A stretch of DNA of 64,000 nucleotides. Origin: an uncultured Eubacteriales bacterium (lineage in GTDB: Bacteria > Bacillota > Clostridia > Saccharofermentanales > Fastidiosipilaceae). The DNA lies in contig CABKML010000001.1 in assembly GCA_902373515.1 (NCBI GenBank), forward strand, positions 62,001 to 126,000. The letters run 5' to 3'. The notes under the pieces were generated by a model. It made no database searches and was not told the origin of the DNA. It saw nothing but the letters and a program-made list of their open reading frames with translations. Made by a program: the position numbers and the translations under genes. This document shows, piece after piece, positions 44,501 through 53,600 of the stretch (position 1 is the stretch's first letter; each line of letters opens with the position of its first letter).

Positions 44501-47500
44501 TTCCGATTGCAAATTATCTTTGGCCGCCTGTTCACGTTTTTGCTTCTCTTCTTCCTCTTTCTGCTTGTCTTTCTCCTTAGCCTCTTTCACAGCGTTTTTA
44601 ATTTCGTCTTCGCTTGTGGCGGCACCGATTTTCTTGTTAAACTCTTTTTTCTCTTCCGGCGTTAAGTTCTGCAGATTGTTAACTTCATCCTGCGCCTTCA
44701 TTTTTTTGTCCGCTAATTCTTTGGCCTTTTGCGCATCCTTGTCCTTAGCTTCTTTAATGACATTATCAATACCGGCGGTGTCAGCTGCATCCTTAATTTT
44801 TTGCTTATACTGCGTTTTTTCATCAGGGCTCAAGTTCGGCAAAGAATCAATTACTTTCTCGGCTTCCTCTTTCGCCTTCGTCAAAGCTTCCTTGTCCTTG
44901 CGTTTTTTCTCTTCTTCCTGATTCTTCTTCTTGGCTTCGTTTACTACCTTTTGGATAGCCTTTTCATCGCCACCGTTTTGGATGTCTTCCAAAGCCTTTT
45001 TCTTGGCAGCTTCCGGCAAATCGCCCATGCTTTCTATGGCTTTCTTGGCATCCTCTTTCTGCTGTTCTTTCAGCTTATCCTTGTCTTTTTGCTCTTTGTC
45101 CTTAGCATCCTGCTGTTTGGCCTTATCCAGCTCTTCACGCACTTTGGCGGGATCCGCGCCGTTTTGGATTTTCTCTTCGAATTCTTTTTTCTTGGCCGGG
45201 TCCAGATTTTCTAATTTCTCAAGCTCTTTCTGCGCCTCGTCTTTGGCTTTGTCATTATCCTGTTTCTTTTTGCCTTCTTCCGCTTTTTGATTCGCTTTGT
45301 CCAGAGCCTTGTTGATGTCGTCCTGGGTTAAGCTGCCGCCTTTGTCCTCCAACTCTTTCTTAATCTTGTTGGCGTCATCTTCGCTCAGACCCTGTTTCTT
45401 CAAATCGTCGATAATGGCACCGGCATCTTTCTTTCCCTCGTCCGGATTAAAGGCCGCGCCGTCAGCGTAGAAGAGTTCGTCTTTCGAGATAGAGAAAAAT
45501 AAAGCATCGTAATTATTTCCAATTTTTCCACGAATTTCAATGCTATGATCTGTACCGCCTATAATCTTATGTACACCATTCGCACTATCTCCAAAACTAC
45601 CTTGTCCTATATACAAAGAAGAATGACGGCCTCTCAACTCAACATTACAATTAGATTTTTCTAATGATGCTCCTCCGTTGTCGCAAGTTGTGCCAATTTT
45701 TACATTCAAAAATGGTTTTACTTTTTCTTTAGCAAAATCAGAGTCTTTACCCGTCCAGTCATAGTTATCGTAAATAAAACGCCGAGCAGCATCAATCACG
45801 TTGGCATCATTAATCTTATCCATATCCGCAACCTTAATCGGGGTTAGCAGATAAGTATAATTGCCCTTAGTATGCGGCTTCATGCCCGGATTGCTTGCCT
45901 GCCCTTTTGTATAGACCAGACGCTTACCGTCCATAATAGCTTCACTATCATCATTAAACACGAAAGTAGCATTGCCGCCTTCATCGTCAATAGTCAAGCC
46001 GTTTTCTCCGCCTTTAAGTTTATTCTTCAAATCCGGATTTTTCGCGAAAATCTGCTTCTTAAGTTCCTCAATCTCAGCCGAGTCCAACTTCTTCGCATTT
46101 TTCACCCCGATACGGCTCGGCGGCGTAATCGTTGTAGTATCTGCTAAACTCGGCAACTTATACACCAACTGATTAGCTGTTAACTTATCCTGCGAACCGT
46201 CTTTGTAAGTAATGGTCGCCGTACCGTCTTGATTAACGACAATAGACTTATCTCCCTCTTTAAGGGCATTCTGCAATTTACTGTTCTGCTTATTAACATT
46301 TACCAATACTTCTTTAACTTTAGCTTGTTCATCAGATGTCAATTGTCCCGGATTCTTCACGCCGGTAGTTACACCGATCCACGGCGTAACCTGATCGGCC
46401 AAAGACGCTTTCTTATAAACAAGCATTGCAGCCGGAATATCCGCCGTCGAACCGTCTTTATACTTGATCGTCGCTTTGCCTGTTTTATCAACAGTAATAT
46501 CATCTTCCTGCAGGCAGGCTTCCTTGAACAAAGCATCCTTTTTATTAGCTTCCCAGACCGCCTTTTTGACCGCCGCCTGCTCTTCTTGCGTCAAATTCTG
46601 CAAATTCAAAACACCGGTATCAGCCGCGTCACGCAGGCGCACCCGTTCGCTATAAGGAATATAGCGCTTAACCAGACTATTTGCCGGCACTGTATAAGTA
46701 GAATCATCTTTATAAGTAATTGTAGCTGAACCGTCAGCATTAATCTTAATAGAATTTTGCCCGTCCTTAAGTTTCGACTTAAAATCGTCATCCTGTTTAT
46801 CAAACAGGGCTTTTTGTACCTTGGTCATTTCATCTGCCTGCAAAGCACCGAGCTTTTTAACTTCCGTCAGCTCCGGTAAAGCCGGCTTATAGCCTTCGCT
46901 CAACAGAGGCTTCGGCGGCAGCTGCAACTTGATACCGCGATTATAATGCAAATCCCGCGCATCCTGATGGATACCGGCCAAGCAATATAAAGGCTTCGTA
47001 CGGTCGACAATCTTACCGATAATCACAAAGTTAGTCTTCGCACTGCCTCTACCTTCCCAATCCATAAACAAAGTCGTGGTGTTTTGCTTGAACTCACCCA
47101 AAGTAGCTAAAGTATTACCGCTATTATTGTAAGAAGTGTCGGAATTACCCGTCATTCTGTTCCAGTCGCTGGCAAAGTCCGCATCACCGCTGCTCCAAAC
47201 AAAGCGGGAATTACTCTTCCAGGTTTGAGCATCAAAAAAGCCGACTCGAGCTCCGTCCTTTATAAACTCCAGACGTTGCACGTTTTCCAGATTTTCCGGG
47301 ATTGTAAACCAACGCCAGTTACGAATGAACCAAAAAGTACCTTTACGGTTAATTTCGTATGTCAATTCCACCCAGTCACCGTAAGGGTCAAATTTGAACT
47401 CACCGTCCTCATACGTACCGACCCGATAAGTAACATCCATATATTCATTCGTCTTCTCAAAGGAGTGCTTATTCGCATATAGCATATTGCGACCGTCAAA

Positions 47501-47653
47501 AACACCGTCAGCTTTAACATTCTGCACGCTGTCGTAATAAGGCGTTACCATACCGCCGATTAAAAGCGTCGACAGCACCATCGCCACAGCTTTTTTGAAA
47601 GCGGCCTGTCCGTGTTTGCTTAGCAAATTACTATCTGTTATTTTTTTCTTCAT
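41549..47653 (-). CDS. Giant wall-anchored adhesin with GA-like, FIVAR-like and ~70-residue beta repeats
   Basis: 2,034 residues. A long signal peptide (about 1-48, ending VQNVKADG) is followed by a unique N-terminal domain (about 50-255, aromatic-rich). Then come four ~80-residue repeats with the pattern ANK...ITV..DG.ATITYKDGS...LV (about 263-583). A second unique domain has two Cys (about 585-700). Eight GA-like three-helix modules follow (about 742-1190, pattern A...L.NL..EEK..F...I..A.....I...). Two FIVAR-like helical units come next (about 1299-1424). Seven more ~80-residue repeats (about 1428-1980) precede the sorting signal KVSKTGE, a hydrophobic stretch and RKKRR. GA modules in other Gram-positive proteins bind serum albumin, so host-protein binding is likely. 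ATG at 47653 has GAGGGAG upstream. Confidence 0.85.
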   Translation of the reverse strand: MKKKITDSNLLSKHGQAAFKKAVAMVLSTLLIGGMVTPYYDSVQNVKADGVFDGRNMLYANKHSFEKTNEYMDVTYRVGTYEDGEFKFDPYGDWVELTYEINRKGTFWFIRNWRWFTIPENLENVQRLEFIKDGARVGFFDAQTWKSNSRFVWSSGDADFASDWNRMTGNSDTSYNNSGNTLATLGEFKQNTTTLFMDWEGRGSAKTNFVIIGKIVDRTKPLYCLAGIHQDARDLHYNRGIKLQLPPKPLLSEGYKPALPELTEVKKLGALQADEMTKVQKALFDKQDDDFKSKLKDGQNSIKINADGSATITYKDDSTYTVPANSLVKRYIPYSERVRLRDAADTGVLNLQNLTQEEQAAVKKAVWEANKKDALFKEACLQEDDITVDKTGKATIKYKDGSTADIPAAMLVYKKASLADQVTPWIGVTTGVKNPGQLTSDEQAKVKEVLVNVNKQNSKLQNALKEGDKSIVVNQDGTATITYKDGSQDKLTANQLVYKLPSLADTTTITPPSRIGVKNAKKLDSAEIEELKKQIFAKNPDLKNKLKGGENGLTIDDEGGNATFVFNDDSEAIMDGKRLVYTKGQASNPGMKPHTKGNYTYLLTPIKVADMDKINDANVIDAARRFIYDNYDWTGKDSDFAKEKVKPFLNVKIGTTCDNGGASLEKSNCNVELRGRHSSLYIGQGSFGDSANGVHKIIGGTDHSIEIRGKIGNNYDALFFSISKDELFYADGAAFNPDEGKKDAGAIIDDLKKQGLSEDDANKIKKELEDKGGSLTQDDINKALDKANQKAEEGKKKQDNDKAKDEAQKELEKLENLDPAKKKEFEEKIQNGADPAKVREELDKAKQQDAKDKEQKDKDKLKEQQKEDAKKAIESMGDLPEAAKKKALEDIQNGGDEKAIQKVVNEAKKKNQEEEKKRKDKEALTKAKEEAEKVIDSLPNLSPDEKTQYKQKIKDAADTAGIDNVIKEAKDKDAQKAKELADKKMKAQDEVNNLQNLTPEEKKEFNKKIGAATSEDEIKNAVKEAKEKDKQKEEEEKQKREQAAKDNLQSEREQAKKRIGQLDGLDQTAKDKYIGQIDAAGDSAAIWQIVDEAEKENAKKKAKAEIAKMNNLSEQERQEADSKIDNAGSADEVESILNEYRLKDGIKSALDEIEQLQYLNNKQKAKAKNLVQGSASKEELAKNLQDANELDSSMQRLDGVQKTATEKMPEDADIVTAEGLQAKKDLLEKLKEAQELLDKDKGTEKEKADVERLIKEIEDLAKKFIPGGVTAQLIKDKLQAEIDKSTEIKDKTDDSTYPEASAKLKKNFEAALNAAQAAMTDQSITEQSKIDQLTENLKNARKALDGAMWDKLLHEIDEANKDQMKDKYKQEEAAVKTALDTALQQAQAAVAKHDNDAIELDKLPSQSEINDLTEKLVKARAALHGIALPDPKIKVDNKDEISETEKAEIIDKLKKDNTEINLQDVTIDNTTHKITFTFNDGTTAKEKNVSDVVVQKTDAEKANLQAPDTKVKVAHKNSLTEPEKAEILAKLQEKNPNGKIKSITVDEAADKVTVTYEDNSSNSPFKLSELADEKTMAEKAALKAPTNKVKVNDMTAISDSEKTEIENAVKTANPDTAEVKIKTVEVNQAENKVKVTYQDDSVAEMALSDAALQKTKAEKAPAVAPADKIPVDDPNTMANLKDDEIAKIKDAVFEANKEKDGVTDKDSIEVKKDENKVIVKYDDNSTSELTLNTLVRAKTDAEKKPPVAPSAEQKVGVVDVNDMTKLTPEEEQKIKDAVYEANKQDNKVQKDNITVDKAEGTVNIKYPDNSIGKVQLKDVVRERTMAESTVLDKPENKIPVYELDKLSDEEIINVIDAIKEANKDKHIAKVEIEPTTGKITVTYEDNSVNDTSLKLQDLIRRRTMAERTEIIVPNPKVLVDDDSRISDHDVERVKKSIEKANLGKNIVDITVDKEKREVTITFRDKSSRTFSLELFYGKFTYDKEEQEPWYKAYEKENGNKLGKVSKTGETAAGGGALGSIIAALAYAFTRKKRR

Positions 47654-47734
47654 GCAATAATTCTCCCTCAATGCCGAAGCACGAAAAAAGTTACGTTAAT
47701 CAGGGTGTGCTTCCTCATTTTTGTATTACTTATT

Positions 47735-47764
47735 ATTATGCGGAATGATACCGGCAAAAGGCAA
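47735..47764 (-). promoter_or_regulatory. Candidate promoter of the adhesin gene
   Basis: Minus strand TTGCCT (47764-47759), 18-base spacer, CATAAT (47740-47735). The predicted leader to the adhesin ATG is ~75 bases. Confidence 0.4.
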
Positions 47765-47816
47765 ATTTAATACATTACAAAATTGTGTTTTTGTGACAGA
47801 TAAAGACAAAAGTTCG

Positions 47817-47862
47817 AAAAAAAAGGAGAAAATGCAATCTCGTAAATAACTGCATTTTCTCC
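47817..47862 (-). terminator. Terminator of the rpiB operon
   Basis: A perfect 12-base stem GGAGAAAATGCA / TGCATTTTCTCC (47851-47862 and 47825-47836) with a 14-base loop, followed on the minus strand by eight T. Confidence 0.9.
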
Positions 47863-47884
47863 GCTCAAGTGCCCCTCTGTAAGC

Positions 47885-48349
47885 TTATTCACAGCACAAA
47901 TAAAGTTTTTCCAAATTACTGATCTTATTAATTCGCCGTTGATGCCGTTCGCCTTGGAATTTCGCCTGAATATAGGCACTGATAATCTCCAGCGCCAAAT
48001 CTTCACCGATCACCCGACCGCCCAAGCTGATAGCATTGGCATTATTATGCTCCTTGCTTTTCGCCGCCGAATAAGTATCGCTCAAGTGCGCACAACGGAT
48101 ACCTTTGATTTTATTCGCCGCAATACTAATACCGATGCCCGTACCGCAGAACAAAATGGCCGCCTCCGCTTTTTGCGCCAGAACTTCCTTACAGGCAAGC
48201 TCCGCATAATCCGGATAATCCACCGACTCCAAGCTTTGACAACCCATATCGACAAACTCCATCTCCGGGAAACGCAATCTTAAAGCCTTGAGCATCGCTT
48301 CTTTCAAAGTAAAACCGCCGTGGTCGGCAGCCAAAACAAATCTTCTCAT
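47885..48349 (-). CDS. rpiB: Ribose 5-phosphate isomerase B
   Basis: RpiB interconverts ribose 5-phosphate and ribulose 5-phosphate. The 154-residue protein shows LAADHGGFTLKE at the start, the catalytic Cys in FCGTGIGISIAANKIKGIRCA near residue 70, and the NNANAISLGGRVIG segment near 105. A related galactose 6-phosphate isomerase (LacA/B) is possible, but there is a single gene and no lac context. ATG at 48349 was chosen to fit the family N-terminus; a GTG three codons earlier is possible. Last of four co-directional genes ending at a strong terminator. Confidence 0.92.
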   Translation of the reverse strand: MRRFVLAADHGGFTLKEAMLKALRLRFPEMEFVDMGCQSLESVDYPDYAELACKEVLAQKAEAAILFCGTGIGISIAANKIKGIRCAHLSDTYSAAKSKEHNNANAISLGGRVIGEDLALEIISAYIQAKFQGERHQRRINKISNLEKLYLCCE

Positions 48350-48367
48350 TTCTTTCACAACTTTCTT

Positions 48368-48778
48368 TTATTTTTTCGTAATTATCTTACCGTCTGCCTG
48401 CTCTTCAAAATGTGTAAGCTCCGCTTCCAGGCAGCTTAATAAACCCGTTTCGTCCAACTGTTCGCTGACGCTCAAATCCATCAGCAGCCGCAAAACAAGC
48501 TGCAGATAGCGCAATTTTGCCGTTTTTTCAGCTCTGGCGGCAGTTATTGTCGACGCCTGTCCATAATTATCCGCAATCGCTGCAACCTGCGCCAGTTTTC
48601 GCGCCTGCACCTCTTTTTGCAGCACCGGCATCGCTGTTTTACGCTTATAATCTTTCACCTTCAGCACCAAATCATAGCGCTGCGCCAAAAGGGACAGCAA
48701 CTTTTCATCCACTGCCTGCAAATCCCGGCGCAAAGGAAGCAGCTCCTCTATCTCCCGTGCTTGCTTATCCTCAGTCAT
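48368..48778 (-). CDS. Chorismate mutase type II-like protein
   Basis: 136 residues, all helical. Residues ~15-75 (LRRDLQAVDEKLLSLLAQRYDLVLKVKDYKR, split here for length, then MPVLQKEVQARKLAQVAA) follow the AroQ pattern R..ID.ID..ll.Ll..R......I...K......v.d..RE...l. A mutase would turn chorismate into prephenate, but no other aromatic-pathway gene is nearby. The C-terminal half is unusual, so a regulatory or unrelated role is possible. ATG at 48778 overlaps the upstream gene by 8 bases, with AAGGAG 4 bases before it. Confidence 0.6.
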   Translation of the reverse strand: MTEDKQAREIEELLPLRRDLQAVDEKLLSLLAQRYDLVLKVKDYKRKTAMPVLQKEVQARKLAQVAAIADNYGQASTITAARAEKTAKLRYLQLVLRLLMDLSVSEQLDETGLLSCLEAELTHFEEQADGKIITKK

Positions 48779-49670
48779 TATGCTCCTTATCGGCAATCTC
48801 ACTTGCCTGCAAAATAGCTTTCCACCACTTGGCGGCGGCAACTTCATCAATTAAGACAAATTCCGACTCAGTATCAACAGTGAAAAAATCTTTGTACAGA
48901 GACGTATTATCGTAAGTCTCGGCCGGTAAATCGTAATAATCCCACCCGCCTGTACGATAAACCAGAAACACCAGATGATTGGCGTCCGCCTGCACGAAGT
49001 ACAAGCGCTTAATCGCCTGTTCACCGTCGTTTTTGGCCGAGCTGAGCTTACTGACATATTTAATCAGCTCCAGCGCTCTGTCATCCAAATTTTGGCGAAA
49101 AATCTGCAACTTTTCGATCAGGTCGTTGTATTCCGTCACTGCCCGATAAACATAACCCGGATACTCCTGTATCAAAGATTTACTCGTTGCCGTCGCATTA
49201 AATTCGGCCATCCCGGCATGCGCCGTCTCGGACAAAGTCCGATAATCCTCGTCCGTCAACGCCGGCGGTAAGGCCTGTTTCAGGCGGGACAAAGCCACAT
49301 CAGTCGGCGTCTGAATTTCACCGTTCTCAATCGCCTCATTTTCCTGCACAGCCAGCTCTTCCTGCCTTTTGCGAAAATCAGCGGCAGCCGGCGAAAGCGG
49401 CAGCTGCAACAAAGTCCGACTGTACATTTTTTGCACAAAATCACAGTCATAGCGCACAATCAGATGCAATTTCGGGGCAATAACCGTCAAAGATTGCGCC
49501 AAAACGAATTCATGCCCGCAATTCAGGCAATTATAAGCATTCACTTTTTTCTGCAGAAGTCGCTCCAACAAATCTTCATCTTCATTCAAATCAATTACCT
49601 GAAATACCAGGCGCTCAACCTCGTCCAGACAATACGGGCACGCTATCAGCCGATACTCCAATTTTGTCAT
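48771..49670 (-). CDS. CpXC-domain zinc-ribbon protein
   Basis: 299 residues. The N-terminus has CPYC (about 11-14) and CLNCGHEF (about 48-55), two zinc-ligand pairs as in CpXC domains. A long helical middle and a mixed C-terminal domain (DANHLVFLVYRTGGWDYYDLP) follow. CpXC proteins are common in anaerobic Firmicutes; function unknown. ATG at 49670 was chosen since GGAGG lies 8 bases upstream, rejecting a start 42 bases earlier that would remove the gap to the preceding gene. Followed by the chorismate-mutase-like gene with overlap. Confidence 0.72.
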   Translation of the reverse strand: MTKLEYRLIACPYCLDEVERLVFQVIDLNEDEDLLERLLQKKVNAYNCLNCGHEFVLAQSLTVIAPKLHLIVRYDCDFVQKMYSRTLLQLPLSPAAADFRKRQEELAVQENEAIENGEIQTPTDVALSRLKQALPPALTDEDYRTLSETAHAGMAEFNATATSKSLIQEYPGYVYRAVTEYNDLIEKLQIFRQNLDDRALELIKYVSKLSSAKNDGEQAIKRLYFVQADANHLVFLVYRTGGWDYYDLPAETYDNTSLYKDFFTVDTESEFVLIDEVAAAKWWKAILQASEIADKEHND

Positions 49671-49712
49671 CTCTTTTTCCTCCGCTTCTTTGCCGCCGAA
49701 CCGCCGCTTCAA

Positions 49713-50537
49713 CTACAACAAATTAACTGCCGTCAAACCCGGAATTAAAGCCCGCAGCAAAAGTCCCAGCAATACAAATAAAGAAAAATAAACAGCGCAC
49801 AAGCGCACGAACGCCTGTGACTCCTGCATACATACAATACCGACAGCCGCCTTAATTTCACTATAAAAAACCAAAGCCTGTGTCAACGAACAAATCAGTA
49901 AAAATTGGATCGGAGCATAACGACAGAACAGCAAAGCCAGCAAATTTCCCACTAATTGATACATTTGTGCCGGATTTTGCAACCTAAAAGTCGTAAGCGT
50001 ATCCAACTTACCCCGATAATCGGCATAGAAATAACGGAAAAGATAAGTTTTGCAAATAAAAATCAGAACGCCGATCAAAGCAATCTTGCAAAACAGCAGA
50101 ACATCATCGAAAATCGTCCCGATAACAGTAAAAGGGAATAAATAAGCATTCAGAAATTTCCCGAAAGATACGCCGTGCAGGAATAAATACAAATTAAGAG
50201 CAAGCAGACAGGCATTAAATACGGCCAACAAACAGGTATAAAGCGGTTTCACTTCACCTAAATTAAAAGCGGCATTCAACGGATCAACCAAATTACGCCC
50301 GATATAGACTGATTTTCGCGCCAATTTTTTAGCTGCAAACCGCAATTTCGCCGAAAAGCGTAAAAGTAGGTGCTGCCATGCTTCAGGCCGGACAGTTGTA
50401 CGGGAATAATTTCGGCTTTCAGTACCGTCGGACCCGGTTTTTTGCTGCCGCTTTGAGTTTGCCGCCGCATTGCGACATGAGCAAACTTCCTTCAGCTCTA
50501 AACGTTTACCACAATAAAAACAATAACGTTCGCTCAC
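49713..50537 (-). CDS. Zinc-ribbon multi-pass membrane protein
   Basis: 274 residues. A short zinc ribbon at the N-terminus (CFYCGKRLE near residue 6, then CSC near 19) is followed by a basic linker and, from ~95, about five membrane helices. The plan (zinc ribbon plus Yip1-like membrane domain) is frequent in Firmicutes proteins of unknown function. The start is GTG with GGAGG 5 bases upstream. First of the four-gene group with the CpXC protein, which also carries zinc ligands, so the two may act together. Confidence 0.65.
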   Translation of the reverse strand: MSERYCFYCGKRLELKEVCSCRNAAANSKRQQKTGSDGTESRNYSRTTVRPEAWQHLLLRFSAKLRFAAKKLARKSVYIGRNLVDPLNAAFNLGEVKPLYTCLLAVFNACLLALNLYLFLHGVSFGKFLNAYLFPFTVIGTIFDDVLLFCKIALIGVLIFICKTYLFRYFYADYRGKLDTLTTFRLQNPAQMYQLVGNLLALLFCRYAPIQFLLICSLTQALVFYSEIKAAVGIVCMQESQAFVRLCAVYFSLFVLLGLLLRALIPGLTAVNLL

Positions 50538-50627
50538 TCCCGCCTCCGATTAAATTACTAATATCCTCGAATATTATACTTTTGTGCAGATAAATAAAGC
50601 AGTCCGGTATTGTGAATTTTCCTTAAA

Positions 50628-50657
50628 GCAAAGGGCCTGCTCCGAAGAACAGGCCCC
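50628..50657 (-). terminator. Terminator of the pullulanase gene
   Basis: Stem GGGCCTG/CAGGCCC (50650-50656 with 50633-50639) with a ~10-base loop, followed on the minus strand by TTTGCTTT. It lies 28 bases after the stop codon. Confidence 0.75.
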
Positions 50658-50684
50658 GACAATTTTGCAATATTTTTATGACCG

Positions 50685-53600
50685 TCAATCTTTTTTCCGC
50701 CACTTTTTGACAGCTGCACCTAAAGCGGCCAATACTCCCATTATTCCGCTTCCGGCCAACGCCCGACTTTCTCCGGTCCGGGCAATTTTGTTGTTCTTAC
50801 CTGTCTGCCCGTTCGTCCGTGCCGTTTCGTCCGCCGCAGCTGTAGAAGTTTCCGCCTGTAAGGCCGCCTCACTGCTACCATTGCCGCTACTTGGCTGCTC
50901 GCCTACTTGCTGTTGCGAACCTTGCTGTCCTGCCGCTTTCTTACCGCTTACAAGTACCGTTGTCGACAAGCCGGCAACTTCCACTGTACCTTGCGCCCGC
51001 TCACCGTTACTGTCAATTGTAAATTCACGCAAACCGGAGGCCTGCACCTTGCCATCCTGCGCCAGAACCTGATATTTGCCGTCAGGCAACGCCAGATTTT
51101 GCGCATCTTTAGACGCATTATGCACAATATACAAAGTCTGTTCGCCGTCTTTTAACTTATAAGCCAACAATTTATCCTCCGCCTTTATCGGGGTAAAAGT
51201 CGCTGCAGCATCAGCGAAAGATCGCGGACTGAAGCACTTATATTGCTTACGGATAGCGATAAGTCCGCGGAAATAATCAATTAAATCCTGATGCTCCTGT
51301 GCTCTATTCCAATCAAGTTGATTTATAGAATCAGGCTTGTTATAAGAGTTGCCCTCACCCTGCTTGGTTCTGGCGAACTCCTGGCCGGCATGAATAAAAG
51401 GCGTACCCTGACTTAACAAAGGAATAGCGGAAGCCAGACGCTGCATTTTTAACCGTGTTTCTTCATCGTCATTCGGATTGGTTTTGCCGAGCTTATCCCA
51501 CAAAGTGAAATTATCATGTGCTTCTACATACTGAATCAACTGTCTCGGCTCACTGTAATGCTTACCGCCGAAAGTCGCCTTATAGCCCAAGGCCTCCAGA
51601 ACTTGGCGCTCTTTGCCGGCAGCACCGTTAACGAAGCCCGGATCCTGCGCCTTAAACACGCTGCCTTTAACGCCGTCACGCAGATCATCGCTGAACATGC
51701 CGACATGCGGCATCTTATACGCGTTAAGCTGATTAGCTTTCTCTACTCCTGCCGGATGATTGCCCATATTCCAGCCTTCACCCAGAATAACAATATTAGG
51801 ATTGATTTTTTGCAGTTCCTCTCTGACTTCATTCATCGTCTTGACATCATGCAAACCCATCAAGTCAAAGCGGAAACCGTCGAACTTATAAGTCTTGGCC
51901 CAATATTTCACCGAATCGACAATATATTTGCGCATCATCGCTTTTTCCGACGCCGTCTCATTGCCGCAACCGGAGCCGTTAGCTAAACTATCACCCTTAT
52001 AACGGAAATAATAACCCGGAACAATCTGATTGAAACTCTGTTTGGCCACATCACCCACATGGTTGAACACCACGTCCATAATTACGCCTAATCCTGCCTG
52101 ATGCAGACTGTCAATTGCCTGCTGCAGTTCCCTAATCCGATTGTAAGGGTCATTAGGATCGGTAGAATACGAACCTTCAGGCACATTGTAATTAATCGGA
52201 TCATAGCCCCAGTTATACTTAGCTTCCGGATTCAGCTCATCCACGGAAGCACTGTTATAATCGAACACCGGCAAAAGCTGCACATGCGTAACACCCAAAG
52301 ACTTCAAATAATCCAAACCGGTAGCAAATCCTTTGTCCGTCTTAGTTCCTTTCTCCGTAAATGCCAAATATTTTCCCCGATGCTGCATATTGCCGTTAGG
52401 ATCATGCGAAAAATCACGCACATGCAGTTCATAAATAATCGGATTCTGTGCCGGATCAAGCTTCGGCGCAGAAACAGCTGTCGGTTGCGGATTGACCACA
52501 ACCCCCAACTTACTGTTGGCTGTCGTCGCACGCACATAAGGGTCGGTGACAACATTCGTTTTACCGTCTACCGTCACTTCATACATATAACGCTGACCGT
52601 CAAGGTCACCTGTCTTTTCAACTTGATAAACGCCCTTATCCCCTTTGGTCATCGGCAATTTCTCTTTGACCGCATCACCCTCGTACAAAAGCAGGTTGAC
52701 GCTTGCCGCCGTCGGTGCCCACACTTTGAAAGTTGTTTTCTCTTTCGTGTAAATAGCTCCAAGTTCGCCGGCATAAGCATATTTACTGTCAAACAGCTTG
52801 TCTTTAGGCGAAATGGTATCCGTGACACTTAATTTTTGCGTCAGCGGATGTTTCTGTTCTTTGTCCGTATAAAATGTCATCTGATGTTCTTTCTCCGTAT
52901 CTATGTCGAAATTCAAGCGCAAAATCAAAGTATCCGTTACCGGTTTAGCCTGCGCTTCAAAGCCGCTGAACTTTTCTCCGTCTACTTCCTGTTTCGTCTC
53001 GAATTTGAAACCGTTGGCCAGCAAATCGTCCGTATCTACCAAACGATTGAACTTAAATTCAACTTCTCTTGCCGATTTTATCGTCGCCGTATAGCTGATC
53101 GCTGCGCTCGCCTCCGCTTCCGTCTTGTAAAAATTCGGGTCTTTCTGACTCCAATAAGCTTCCATCATCCCCTGTTCGTCGAAATATTTCAACTGTCTGA
53201 CAGGCTCTTCATTAATCTTTTCCGTGCCGTTAAAACGTTGCAATTTACAATTAATACTCTCCAAATTATCTGCTGTCATCTTAACAGTAGCCGTTGCCGT
53301 TTTATCGCTCACCGTCATATCGACATACTGCTTTTTATTCTTCGCTTCTTCTTCCGTCTGCAAATTACTCCAGTACAGGACTTTCCAATTGCTTAAGGTT
53401 TTCGCATCATAACGATGATAATGAATTTTAGCGCTTAATTCCTTATGTTGTGCAAGCGGTTCCTTCAGATACGTCTCCTTATCGCCCTGTTTCACCCACA
53501 CTTCACTGACACCGGCTTTATTTATAGTTATCGGTCGCCCGCCGTCGCTTGCGTCGGCTACTTCTTTTTCCGCCCACGCATTATCGCCTTCCTGCCGATG

